From positions 39,986 to 103,985 of the forward strand of contig CAJUSU010000001.1 in NCBI GenBank assembly GCA_910589185.1: a stretch of DNA of 64,000 bases, given 5' to 3'. This DNA is from an uncultured Clostridia bacterium. GTDB taxonomy: Bacteria; Bacillota; Clostridia; TANB77; CAG-508. Position 1 is the stretch's first letter. Every line of letters starts with the position of its first letter. The translations under genes and the position numbers were made by a program. The notes under the pieces were generated by a model. The model was not told the origin of the DNA. It saw only the letters and a list, made by a program, of their open reading frames with translations, and made no database searches. Of the stretch, positions 11,079 through 19,867 are shown one piece after another.

Positions 11079-11852
11079 ATGATTCAAATTCTTTATACAA
11101 ATGATTCTTCATATAATGAAAGAATTGCTAGTGCGAGAGAATTTGCTACACAACCAGACTTTTATGATATTCCAAAACGAAAACAAAAAAGAGTGGTAAA
11201 TAGCAGTGGAATGATAATAACAAGTTTATTACTAGTAATAGCAGTTTGTACAGTTGTATTAATGGGACTTGGTTCATTAAATATGAAATCAGAAGCTATG
11301 TCTCAAGATGGAAATGTAATAGGTCAATTACCGAATTTCGAACTAAGTATGAAACAGTCGATACAACAAACTGCAACAGCAATGGATAATAATATATTAA
11401 AAGAAGCTAAAGTAGCAGAAAAGAAGCTTGTAGTAAAAAAAACCATTGCATCTGATGGAAAAGCTTATGATGCGGTAGCTTATTTATCTATTCCAAGTTT
11501 AGGAATTAAGTATCCAGTGTTAGCTAAAACTTCAGATGCTCTCTTAAAAGTATCGTTAAACAAATATTGGGGTGCTAATCCAAACCAAGTGGGAAATATG
11601 TGCATTGTAGGACATAACTATAATGATAGCAGATTTTTTGGAAAATTAAATCAAATTAAAAATGGAGAAGAAATTATTATCACAGAAATGGATGGCGAGT
11701 CAGTAAGCTATTATGTTTATGAAACAGATATGATAGATCCATATGATACAGCATGTACTAGCCAAAAGACAAATGGAAGAAAAGAAATAACTTTGATTAC
11801 TTGTAATGTAGATGGTTCTCAAAGATTTATTGCAAAAGCAAGGGCAAATTAA
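11079..11852 (+). CDS. Sortase (membrane transpeptidase)
   Basis: A 257-residue sortase. It has one N-terminal membrane helix (about 45-63), then the beta-barrel with catalytic His in VGHNYN (about 177), catalytic Cys in TLITC (about 242) and Arg in SQRFIA (about 250). Sortases cleave a sorting signal and join surface proteins to the wall. The start is uncertain: the good ribosome site (AAAAGGAGG at about 11030) is more than 40 bases upstream and is separated from the start by a perfect palindrome (GAAGTAG/CTACTTC), while ATG 11079 has only GAGAA nearby. A second, different sortase lies at 45162 next to its probable substrate; no substrate is adjacent here. Confidence 0.85.
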   Translation: MIQILYTNDSSYNERIASAREFATQPDFYDIPKRKQKRVVNSSGMIITSLLLVIAVCTVVLMGLGSLNMKSEAMSQDGNVIGQLPNFELSMKQSIQQTATAMDNNILKEAKVAEKKLVVKKTIASDGKAYDAVAYLSIPSLGIKYPVLAKTSDALLKVSLNKYWGANPNQVGNMCIVGHNYNDSRFFGKLNQIKNGEEIIITEMDGESVSYYVYETDMIDPYDTACTSQKTNGRKEITLITCNVDGSQRFIAKARAN

Positions 11853-11883
11853 TGTCCGATTAGGGACGTTAGTTTATCGGACA
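11853..11883. repeat. REP-like palindrome, single copy
   Basis: TGTCCGAT (11853-11860) pairs with ATCGGACA (11876-11883) around a loop containing GGGACGTTAGTTT. The same loop core occurs in the larger repeat at 13839-13941. It abuts the sortase stop codon. Confidence 0.7.
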
Positions 11884-11896
11884 AAATAGAGAAAAA

Positions 11897-11927
11897 AGTT
11901 GTACACAAAAATGTACAACTTTTTTTC
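11897..11927 (+). terminator. Terminator after the sortase gene
   Basis: AGTTGTACA (11897-11905) pairs with TGTACAACT (11912-11920) and is followed by seven T. A-rich flanks make it plausible in both directions. Confidence 0.85.
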
Positions 11928-11974
11928 TTGGTTTCATATGTAATTTTAAATTGCTATATATAAAGCAAAAACAC

Positions 11975-12003
11975 TTGAAAAAAAGCCAATTTTAGGGTAT
12001 GAT
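11975..12003 (+). promoter_or_regulatory. Promoter of rplI-dnaB
   Basis: TTGAAA at 11975-11980, a 17-base spacer and TATGAT at 11998-12003. Confidence 0.7.
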
Positions 12004-12038
12004 ATGTACAGCGAAAAAGAGAAGGAGGCTTAATTTTT

Positions 12039-12482
12039 ATGAAAGTGATTTTATTAGAGAATATAAAAGGGGTAGGAAAGAAAGATGAGGTAATTAACGC
12101 AAGTGATGGATATGCAAGAAATTTCTTATTCCCTAAAAAATTGGCGGTAGAAGCAAATGCAGAGAATATGAGCAAGCTAAAAGGAAAAAATGACTCCACG
12201 GCATATAAAAAGTCAGTAGAAAAAGAAGAAGCTCAAAAGATAGCAGAAAAACTAAAAAATATTACATTAAAAATAACTGTTAAAGCAGGAGAAAATGGAA
12301 AGATATTTGGTTCCATTACTTCAAAAGAAATAGCAGATAATTTGAAAGAACAATACAAAATTGAAATAGATAAGAAAAAGATTGATTTAAAAGAGCCAAT
12401 TAAAACTACAGGTAATTTTTCAGTCAATATTAAATTATATGAAGGTGTTGTTGGAACTTTAAAAATTCAGATTACAGAATAG
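12039..12482 (+). CDS. rplI: 50S ribosomal protein L9
   Basis: A 147-residue protein with the L9 signature at the N-terminus (MKVILLENIKGVGKKDEVI, then SDGYARNFLFPKKLA), which binds 23S rRNA. A long connecting helix (about 45-80) and a C-terminal domain with GKIFGSITSKEIADNL follow. Length and order are normal. The ribosome site is AAGGAGG. It is followed 24 bases later by dnaB, the usual rplI-dnaB arrangement. Confidence 0.97.
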   Translation: MKVILLENIKGVGKKDEVINASDGYARNFLFPKKLAVEANAENMSKLKGKNDSTAYKKSVEKEEAQKIAEKLKNITLKITVKAGENGKIFGSITSKEIADNLKEQYKIEIDKKKIDLKEPIKTTGNFSVNIKLYEGVVGTLKIQITE

Positions 12483-12506
12483 TTTTGAAATTAAAGGAGC
12501 AAATAA

Positions 12507-13839
12507 ATGGAACTAGGAAAAATCCCACCACATGATATAGAAGCAGAGCAAGCTGTTATTCGGTAGTATGTTAACCGATAAAGATGCAATTTCATCAGCA
12601 TTGGAGGTTTTGAAACCAGAAGATTTTTATTGTGAGGATAATAAACTAATATTTGAGGCAGTTTTGAATTTATATAATCGTGCGCAGCCAGTAGATATTA
12701 TTACTTTAAAAACAGAATTACAATCAATGAAACAATTAGAAGCTGTAGGTGGATTAGAATATATTGCAGAGCTTCCAGATAAAGTGCCAACTACTGCCAA
12801 TGTAGAGCAATATATTAAAATAGTGGAAGAGAAATCAGCTTTAAGGGCTTTAATTAAAACTGCAAATGATTTAATTAATTTAGGATATGATCAAACACAG
12901 GAAGTAGAAGATATTTTGGATACTGCCGAAAAGAGAATTTTTGATGTTATTCAAAATAGAAATCAAAAAGGATATTCTGCGATTAAAGATATTTTGGTAG
13001 ATTCTTTTACAGAATTAGAACAATTATATAATCAAAAGCAGCATATTACAGGTACACCGACAGGCTTTGCGGATTTAGATTATATTACTGCAGGACTACA
13101 TCCTTCTGATTTAGTAATTGTTGCTGCAAGACCTGCTATGGGAAAATCTGCTTTTGCATTAAATATTGCTACAAATGCAGCAGTAAGAGCAAATACAGGC
13201 GTTGCTATTTTTAGCTTAGAGATGTCAAAGGAGCAAATGACAAATCGTATTTTATGTAGTGAAGCAATGGTAGATAGTAATAAAGTAAGAACTGGAAAAA
13301 TAGAAGATGATGATTGGACAAAATTAGCAGAGGCATCAGGGGCTCTATCGCAAGCACAAATTTTTATTGACGATACACCAGGTATTTCTGTTATGGAAAT
13401 TCGTGCAAAATGTAGAAAGCTAAAATTAGAAAAAAATATAGGTTTGGTAGTAATTGACTATATTCAATTGGTTCAGGGAAGTAATAAAAAGAATTCTAGC
13501 CGTGAACAAGAGATTTCTGAGATTAGCCGTTCCTTAAAAATTTTAGCAAAAGAAATTGGCGTACCAGTTATTGCACTTTCACAATTATCAAGGTCAGTAG
13601 AACAAAGACCAGACCATAGACCAATGCTTTCAGACTTACGTGAGTCAGGAGCAATTGAACAAGATGCTGATATTGTTATGTTTTTATATCGTGATGATTA
13701 TTATAACGAAGATTCAGAAAAGAAGAACATTGCAGAAGTAATTTTAGCAAAGCACAGAGCAGGTAGTACAGGTACAGTAGAACTTGCATGGCTTGGAAGT
13801 TATACTAAATTTGCTAATTTAGATAAGTATAGAGAATAG
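12507..13839 (+). CDS. dnaB: Replicative DNA helicase DnaB, read through a +1 frameshift at CGG
   Basis: Essential hexameric replication-fork helicase. ATG 12507 has AGGAG 8 bases upstream and opens MELGKIPPHDIEAEQAVI, the expected DnaB N-terminus. The frame then meets CGG (12561-12563) followed at once by TAG. Skipping the C reads GGT AGT ATG and continues GSMLTDKDAI in a frame open to 13839, restoring the conserved AVIGSML. Further on are Walker A (ARPAMGKSAFALN), Walker B (LVVIDYIQL) and SREQEISEISRSLK. The joined product is about 444 residues, normal for DnaB. Starting at ATG 12568 instead would have no ribosome site and would lose the conserved start. An assembly error is possible, but the same break recurs in two other genes. 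Confidence 0.9.
12561..12563 (+). other. +1 frameshift site at CGG codon in dnaB
   Basis: The zero-frame reading is ATT CGG TAG (codons 18-20). The shifted reading is ATT, skip C, GGT AGT ATG. The restored Gly is conserved in DnaB. Confidence 0.75.
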
Positions 13840-13941
13840 TGTCAGTTTGGGGACGTTAGTTTAACTGACATTTTAGTAAAAATTGGAAAAGTGTCAGTCG
13901 AGGGACAGATGTCAGTTAAACTAACGTCCCCAAACTGACAC
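13839..13941. repeat. REP/MITE-like element with 33-bp perfect inverted arms
   Basis: The arms 13839-13871 and 13909-13941 are perfect inverted copies of 33 bp. Each arm is itself a hairpin (TGTCAGTT ... AACTGACA) with the core GGGGACGTTAGTTT. A third partial copy (GTGTCAGTCGAGGGAC, from 13891) sits in the centre. The first base overlaps the dnaB stop codon, and the right end lies 15 bases from the tilS start. Similar GGGGACG palindromes in Firmicutes are associated with REP-type (RAYT) transposases; none is present in this window. Confidence 0.75.
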
Positions 13942-13956
13942 ATGGGAAAATAAAAA

Positions 13957-15000
13957 ATGAGAGATAGAGATGACTTACAACGAAGGGTTTTAGCAACCAT
14001 TCAAAATTATAATTTAATACAAAAAGGAGACAAAATAGTAATTGGTGTATCTGGAGGTCCTGATTCCATGTGCTTGCTCAATTGCTTATTTTGCTTGCAA
14101 AAGATTTTAGGAGTAGAATTAGTAGTAGCACATATTAATCACATGCTAAGAGAAGAAGCAGAAGAAGAAACAAAATATGTGCAAGAATTTTGTGATAAGA
14201 TAGATATACCATGTTTTGTAAAATATGCAGATATTGCAAAATTGTCGCAAGAGCAAAAGCTAGGGACAGAAGAAATGGGAAGAAAGATGCGCTATGAGTT
14301 TTTTGAAGAGGTAGCTAAACAGGCGGAAGCAAATAAAATTGCAACAGCACACAATAGCAATGATAATGCAGAAACAGTATTGATGAATTTGCTACGTGGA
14401 AGCGGTATTTCAGGATTAAAAGGAATTGAAATAAAGGTTGATAGAAATTGGAAACAAGAAGATGGAACAGCAATAAAAGAGAAAAGTATAGAGTACATTA
14501 GGCCAATATTAGAATGTGATAGAGCAGAAATAGAAGCATATTGTGCAGAAAAAGGTTTAAATCCAAAAATTGATAGAACAAACCTAGAAAATGATTATAC
14601 TAGAAATAAAATCAGAAATCAGCTTATTCCTTATTTACAAAAGGATTTTAATCCCAATGTTATACAAAGTTTAAATCGTTTGTCAGAATTAGCTGGAGAA
14701 GAAGAAGAATATTTCAAGGAAATTATATTACAAACGTATGAAACTTTGAAAATAGGGGAAAATGAAAAAGAAACTATTTTAGATTTGAAAAAGTTTAATC
14801 ATTTACCAAAGGTAATAAAAGCAAGGGTTCTTTTATATACTATTAACAAGGTAATTGGTACAACACAAGGAATTGGAAAAGTTCATATAGAAGATTGTAT
14901 CAAACTATGTGCAAATAATATTGGAAATAAGTATTTAACGCCAAATAAAAATGTTAAAATTTTTGTAAAACAAGGTAATATTTTTGTCAAGAAAATGTAA
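13957..15000 (+). CDS. tilS: tRNA(Ile)-lysidine synthase
   Basis: ATP-dependent enzyme that converts C34 of the CAU-anticodon tRNA-Ile to lysidine, so that it reads AUA. The PP-loop SGGPDSMCLL begins at about residue 31. Then come the HINHMLR region, ATAHNSNDNAETVLMNLLRGSG (about 129-150) and the IRPILECDRAEIEAYC segment. It has 347 residues; the C-terminal substrate-binding domain is short compared with the longer members. The ribosome site is weak because the repeat at 13839-13941 ends just upstream. tilS followed by ftsH is a common Firmicutes order, usually with hpt between; hpt is missing here. Confidence 0.92.
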   Translation: MRDRDDLQRRVLATIQNYNLIQKGDKIVIGVSGGPDSMCLLNCLFCLQKILGVELVVAHINHMLREEAEEETKYVQEFCDKIDIPCFVKYADIAKLSQEQKLGTEEMGRKMRYEFFEEVAKQAEANKIATAHNSNDNAETVLMNLLRGSGISGLKGIEIKVDRNWKQEDGTAIKEKSIEYIRPILECDRAEIEAYCAEKGLNPKIDRTNLENDYTRNKIRNQLIPYLQKDFNPNVIQSLNRLSELAGEEEEYFKEIILQTYETLKIGENEKETILDLKKFNHLPKVIKARVLLYTINKVIGTTQGIGKVHIEDCIKLCANNIGNKYLTPNKNVKIFVKQGNIFVKKM

Positions 15001-15089
15001 AATTTCTGTTTATAAAGAGATAAATAAACCTTCCGTAGGCAAAACCTTGCTACGTCTAGTTTTGCTAATTGAAAGTTTTGTGAAAATGC

Positions 15090-15118
15090 TTGCATTTCAT
15101 TTGGGAGTATGTTATAGT
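15090..15118 (+). promoter_or_regulatory. Promoter of ftsH
   Basis: TTGCAT at 15090-15095, a 17-base spacer and TATAGT at 15113-15118. Confidence 0.65.
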
Positions 15119-15158
15119 CTCGAATAGAATAATGGATACCTAGATAGGAGGAAATATT

Positions 15159-16976
15159 TTGAAAAATAGTATAAAAACATTAGCAATGTGGTTGATTATT
15201 GGAATTATTTTAATTGTATTAATTAGTTCTATTATTGAAAACACTGATAGTAAATTAGCGTATTCTGATTTAATAGCAAAGGTTGAAGCAGGAGAAGTAA
15301 AAGAAATAACACTAGCTGCAAATGGCAAAAAAGCAGAAGTAAAATTGAAAAATGAAAATTTCACAAAGGAAGTTAATATTCCTAGTGTAGATAATTTAAT
15401 GGAAACATTAACAGATAATATGAAAGCTGGAAGTGTTACAGTAAATGAAAAATCAGAATCTATTTGGATGGTATTTTTAAGTTTACTAACACCATTTGGA
15501 TTACTAATCATATTCTTTATTTTCTGGTTCCTATTAATGGGAGGAGCACAAGGAGGCAATGGTGGAAATGGCAAGACTATGTCGTTTGGTAAAAGCCGTG
15601 CTAGAATGATAAATCCAGCAGATAAGAATAGAATTACTTTTGATAATGTAGCTGGTGTAGACGAAGAAAAAGAAGAATTAGAAGAAATAGTAGAATTCTT
15701 AAAAAATCCAAGAAAGTTTACTGAAATGGGTGCAAGAATTCCAAAAGGTGTACTATTAGTAGGTCACCCAGGAACTGGTAAAACATTATTAGCAAAGGCA
15801 GTTGCAGGAGAAGCAGGAGTACCATTTTTCTTTATCAGTGGTTCTGACTTTGTGGAAATGTTTGTTGGTGTTGGTGCATCACGTGTAAGAGATTTATTTG
15901 AAGAAGCTAAGAAAAAAGCTCCTTGTATTATATTTATTGACGAAATTGATGCTGTAGGGCGTCAAAGAGGTGCTGGACTTGGTGGAGGACATGATGAAAG
16001 AGAGCAAACTTTAAACCAATTATTAGTAGAAATGGATGGTTTCTCAGCTAATGAAGGTGTTATTGTATTAGCAGCAACTAACAGACCAGATGTATTAGAT
16101 AAAGCATTATTAAGACCAGGAAGATTTGACAGACAAATTGTAGTATCAAATCCAGATGTAAAAGCAAGAGAGCAAATTTTAGAAGTTCATAGCAGAAAGA
16201 AAAAACTAGCAGATGATGTAGACTTAAAAACAATTGCCAAAAACACTTCAGGTTTCTCAGGAGCAGACCTAGAAAATGTATTGAATGAAGCAGCATTACT
16301 TGCGGCAAGAAGAAATTTAGAACAAATTACGATGCAAGAAGTAGAAGATGCTATGGTAAAAGTAACAATGGGACCTGAAAAGAGAACAAGAGTAAGAAGT
16401 GAGAAAGAGCAAAAGTTGGTTGCTTTCCATGAAGCAGGTCATGCAGTAGTAAGCAGATTTTTGCCAACACAAGACCCTGTACATCAAATTTCGATTATTC
16501 CAAGAGGTATGGCTGGTGGATATACGATGTATCGTCCAACAGAGGATAAGAACTTTATGTCTAGAACAGAAATGGTAGAAAATATTGTTTCACTTCTTGG
16601 TGGTAGAGTAGCAGAGAAATTAGTATTAGATGATATTTCAACAGGTGCAAGTAACGATATCGAAAGAGCAACACAAATTGCTAGAAGTATGGTTACGAAA
16701 TATGGTATGAGTGAAAGAGTAGGAACCATTACACTAGGTTCTAACCAAGAAGAGGTATTTTTAGGAAGGGACTTAGCACAAGGAAGAGAATACTCAGAAG
16801 AAACAGCAGGCATTGTAGATGAAGAAGTAAAGAGTATCATTGATTTTGCTTATAGAAAAGCAGAAGAATTATTAAAGGCTCATATGGAGCAATTAACAAA
16901 AGTAGCTAATGTCTTATTAGAGAAAGAAAAGATTGACGGGGAAGAATTTGACGAGATTTTTGGAGAAGAACAATAA
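15159..16976 (+). CDS. ftsH: ATP-dependent zinc metalloprotease FtsH
   Basis: Membrane-anchored hexameric AAA+ protease for membrane-protein quality control. It has two membrane helices (about 8-26 and 105-127) around an extracytoplasmic loop, and then the AAA domain. Walker A is GHPGTGKT (about 202-209), with His in place of the usual Pro of GPPGTGKT. Walker B is FIDEIDAVG (about 260), and the second region of homology is [20 protein letters not shown]. The zinc site HEAGH is at about 424-428. It has 605 residues, a normal length. It starts at TTG 15159 behind AGGAGG and ends at a strong terminator. Confidence 0.97.
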   Translation: MKNSIKTLAMWLIIGIILIVLISSIIENTDSKLAYSDLIAKVEAGEVKEITLAANGKKAEVKLKNENFTKEVNIPSVDNLMETLTDNMKAGSVTVNEKSESIWMVFLSLLTPFGLLIIFFIFWFLLMGGAQGGNGGNGKTMSFGKSRARMINPADKNRITFDNVAGVDEEKEELEEIVEFLKNPRKFTEMGARIPKGVLLVGHPGTGKTLLAKAVAGEAGVPFFFISGSDFVEMFVGVGASRVRDLFEEAKKKAPCIIFIDEIDAVGRQRGAGLGGGHDEREQTLNQLLVEMDGFSANEGVIVLAATNRPDVLDKALLRPGRFDRQIVVSNPDVKAREQILEVHSRKKKLADDVDLKTIAKNTSGFSGADLENVLNEAALLAARRNLEQITMQEVEDAMVKVTMGPEKRTRVRSEKEQKLVAFHEAGHAVVSRFLPTQDPVHQISIIPRGMAGGYTMYRPTEDKNFMSRTEMVENIVSLLGGRVAEKLVLDDISTGASNDIERATQIARSMVTKYGMSERVGTITLGSNQEEVFLGRDLAQGREYSEETAGIVDEEVKSIIDFAYRKAEELLKAHMEQLTKVANVLLEKEKIDGEEFDEIFGEEQ

Positions 16977-16985
16977 AAAATAGAA

Positions 16986-17027
16986 CTAGGGGCATTTCAT
17001 ATCTTTATGAAATGCCCCTAGCTTTTT
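16986..17027 (+). terminator. ftsH terminator
   Basis: A 15-bp perfect stem (16986-17000 with 17007-17021, CTAGGGGCATTTCAT) is followed by CTTTTTTG. Confidence 0.93.
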
Positions 17028-17154
17028 TGTAGAATATTGAAATCTCGATGAAATTATGTTATCATATAAATAGTTAATTTTACTATCCTATTTTTCATTA
17101 TAATCTTATTGTATAGCAACTATTGTAAAATAATTATTTTAAGGAGGTATCAAA

Positions 17155-17505
17155 ATGAATATTTTATTATCTTTGTTATTTTTGTCACTGGTTGGTGCAT
17201 TTATTATTTTATGGCCTATTTTTGTAATTTGGATTGTGACAAGAATTCACTTTACTTTTGTATATTGGACTAGTTATGTTTATGCAAGAATTTCTTATAA
17301 GAAAGATCGGTATGAGGCAACAAGAAATTTGCAGGAATTAGAAGAGGAACTTAAACAAATGGAGCATGAAGAATTAAGATTCATTCTCAACAGGTGTTTT
17401 GGTACTACTCATAAAGTATATTATGATGTAGAGCAACATAATATACTTATTTGGAAAAAACAAGGTTATAAAAAAGGTCTTCAAGTATCAATGCGATGCA
17501 AATAG
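17155..17505 (+). CDS. Small membrane protein of unknown function
   Basis: A 116-residue protein with a strong ribosome site (AAGGAGG). An N-terminal hydrophobic region (about 3-30, possibly to 45) is followed by a charged helical segment (ATRNLQELEEELKQMEHEE) and a C-terminal half rich in Tyr, Lys and Cys. I do not recognise the family. It carries the only in-frame CGG codon in the window that is not at a frameshift (17308-17310, GAT CGG TAT, nominally Arg52). The zero frame stays open for about 64 codons after it, whereas a +1 shift would stop within about 11 codons. CGG is therefore probably read as a normal triplet here. Confidence 0.6.
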   Translation: MNILLSLLFLSLVGAFIILWPIFVIWIVTRIHFTFVYWTSYVYARISYKKDRYEATRNLQELEEELKQMEHEELRFILNRCFGTTHKVYYDVEQHNILIWKKQGYKKGLQVSMRCK

Positions 17506-17557
17506 ACTATGGTAATTTATAATAAACTATTAGACATGAAGAAATAAAGATAATAAT

Positions 17558-17595
17558 GCAAGGGAGAAGTGTTTTTTGCTTCTCTCTTGCATTTT
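17558..17595. terminator. Bidirectional terminator between convergent genes
   Basis: TGCAAGGGAGAAG (17558-17570) pairs with CTTCTCTCTTGCA (17579-17591) with one G-T mismatch, flanked by T and A runs. It lies between the gene ending at 17505 and the PBP gene ending at 17609. Confidence 0.8.
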
Positions 17596-17608
17596 AAAGA
17601 TTTCAATT

Positions 17609-19819
17609 TTAATTTCCCATTGTTACTTTGATAATAGTTCCTTCTTCCACAGATGTTCCTTGAATAGGGTCCTGACTGACTACAATGCCAGAGCCAGTAA
17701 CACTTAAGTTTAAGTTACTTTTCTTCAATTCTTCTTTTACTTGAGAAAGATTTTTGTTAATTAAGTTTGGTACTTTTTTAGAAACACGAGTATTTTCAGT
17801 TTCTGTATATAGTTTTATAATTGAGTCTTTTGTTAATTGAGAACCTTTTACAGGGAATTGATCTGTTACTAATTCATCAGATTTACCAGAAGTGCTACAA
17901 GTAAATCCAGCTTTTTCTAATATCTTCTTTGCCTCTGCAACAGTTTTATTTGTTACATTTGGTAAAGTAGTAGTATTACTAGTAGTGTTTTTAGTACTAT
18001 CCACAGGAACTTGCATATATGGCAAGATTTCTTTTAACATTTGCTGAGAGGCAATTGCAGCAATAGGGGTACCTACTGAATTAGCATTTCCTTTTGTAGG
18101 GTTATATAAAGTAACAAGCATTACTATTTCTGGATTTTCTAATGGAGAAACAGATACGAAGGAAAAGGTAAGTCCTTCATCTGGATTTCCTGGGTCAGGT
18201 TCTGAAGTACCAGTTTTACCGCCAATAGAGTATCCCTTAATTTGTGCATATCTACCTGTACCATTTGTTACAACTGTTTCCATCATAGACAAGACTTCCT
18301 CAGCAGTTTCTTTGGAAATAACTTGTCTTACTTGAACTGGAGAAATAGTAGTAACTGCTCCATTATCTGTATTTTTCATTTCACTTACAATTCTAGGCTT
18401 CATAAGCATGCCATTATTTGCTATACTAGATACTGCTGTAATCATTTGTAATGGTGTAATTTTAAATCTTTGCCCAAATGACATAGTAGCGAGTTCAATA
18501 GGCCCCACATTATCTACATTCCAGAAAATAGGAGAACCATTTTCTTCAGCAGTTTCTATTCCTGTTTTTTGGAAGAGGCCAAAGGCGTCATAGTATTTAT
18601 AGAATGTATTAGCCCCTACCTTTTGTCCTAATTGGATGAAAGATGGGTTACAAGAATGTGCTAAAGCATCTCTTAAACTTTGGTATCCATGTTTAGTACG
18701 GTGGGCACAGTTTATATTAATCCCAGCTACTGTTTGGTATCCTTTACAATAGTATACTTTAGACTTATCGGTACTTGCTTTATCTTCTTCTAAGGCAACA
18801 GCAGCAGATATAATTTTAAATACAGAACCAGGTTCATAAGTGTCTGAAACAGCACGATTACGATAGACAGAATATAATGTTTTTGTTTGGTCTTCAGAAG
18901 ACATTTTTTTCCATTCTTTTTCTTTCAAATAACTTGGCATTTCAAAAGGAGTGTTTAGGTTATAGTCAGGGTAGGTAGCCATTGCTAAAATATCACCAGT
19001 TTTAGGATTCATAGCAATTACATTACCACCACGTTCACAACCGTTTTCAATACAGGCCTTTTTTAAGTATTTTTCTACAATGGCTTGAATATTAGCATCA
19101 ATTGTTAAAGTAAGGTCATATCCGTTTTCAGCAGGAATATAAGTTTGATTTTCATCTGGTATAAAGTCTTGAAAAGCATCTTGAGAAGTAACTACTTTAC
19201 CGGGTGTACCAGTTAAAATATTATCCCAATAAAGTTCTAGACCGTATAGACCTTGATTATCATTTCCGCAAAAGCCAATTAAAGACGAAGCCAAATTTTC
19301 ATAGGGATAGGATCTTTTAGTATCTTCTTCAATGTTAATTCCACTTGAACACTGTTCTTCTTTCATCCAAGCTTTTAAAATGTCTACTTTATCTTTATCT
19401 ACTTTTCTGACAATAGTCTCATAGGAATTTTCGCTAGATACCTTTTTTAAAACAGTTTCATAGTCTAATTCAAAAATATCTGAAAAAGCTTTTGCAACTT
19501 TTTCCTTTAAAGCCTTAGTAGCGCCTTCATCTAATTTGCCACCATTTAAGGCAACAATACTTTTAGGATTAATGGTGATAGTATCTACTGGTGCACTAAC
19601 AGCAAGTGTTTTTCCATTAGTGTCATAAATGGTACCTCTGTGTGGATTAACTAACCTACTAGTAATAAGTTGATTATACATTTGTTCCTTTAAATCAGCA
19701 CCTTGTACAAATTGAAGAAAACCAAGACGAATGATTAGTAAAATTAGTAAAGCAAAAAATACTAACATAATTACTGTTAATTTTTTAGAAGTAGTATATA
19801 ATTTTTTTACTCTGCTCAT
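17609..19819 (-). CDS. Class B penicillin-binding protein with two PASTA domains (SpoVD/PBP2X type)
   Basis: Peptidoglycan transpeptidase of 736 residues. It has an N-terminal membrane anchor (about 15-35) and the dimerisation/pedestal domain with RGTIYDTNGKTLA (61-73). In the transpeptidase domain, SVFK is at 332-335 (catalytic Ser332), SCN at 389-391 and KTGT at 535-538. Two PASTA repeats run from about 605 to the C-terminus (LPNVTNKTVAEAKKILEKAG and VPNLINKNLSQVKEELKKS). PASTA domains bind wall fragments. Members act either in division (PBP2X) or in spore cortex synthesis (SpoVD), and sequence alone does not decide here. It lies 48 bases after the HD-GYP gene on the same strand. Confidence 0.93.
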   Translation of the reverse strand: MSRVKKLYTTSKKLTVIMLVFFALLILLIIRLGFLQFVQGADLKEQMYNQLITSRLVNPHRGTIYDTNGKTLAVSAPVDTITINPKSIVALNGGKLDEGATKALKEKVAKAFSDIFELDYETVLKKVSSENSYETIVRKVDKDKVDILKAWMKEEQCSSGINIEEDTKRSYPYENLASSLIGFCGNDNQGLYGLELYWDNILTGTPGKVVTSQDAFQDFIPDENQTYIPAENGYDLTLTIDANIQAIVEKYLKKACIENGCERGGNVIAMNPKTGDILAMATYPDYNLNTPFEMPSYLKEKEWKKMSSEDQTKTLYSVYRNRAVSDTYEPGSVFKIISAAVALEEDKASTDKSKVYYCKGYQTVAGININCAHRTKHGYQSLRDALAHSCNPSFIQLGQKVGANTFYKYYDAFGLFQKTGIETAEENGSPIFWNVDNVGPIELATMSFGQRFKITPLQMITAVSSIANNGMLMKPRIVSEMKNTDNGAVTTISPVQVRQVISKETAEEVLSMMETVVTNGTGRYAQIKGYSIGGKTGTSEPDPGNPDEGLTFSFVSVSPLENPEIVMLVTLYNPTKGNANSVGTPIAAIASQQMLKEILPYMQVPVDSTKNTTSNTTTLPNVTNKTVAEAKKILEKAGFTCSTSGKSDELVTDQFPVKGSQLTKDSIIKLYTETENTRVSKKVPNLINKNLSQVKEELKKSNLNLSVTGSGIVVSQDPIQGTSVEEGTIIKVTMGN

Positions 19820-19867
19820 TGTACCTCCTTATATCATAAGCAAAATTGCTTATGGTGAATCTTTTGT

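Noticed and set aside
12568..13839. DnaB starting at ATG 12568, avoiding a frameshift
   Set aside because: There is no ribosome site there, and the upstream frame encodes the exact expected DnaB N-terminus behind a good site.
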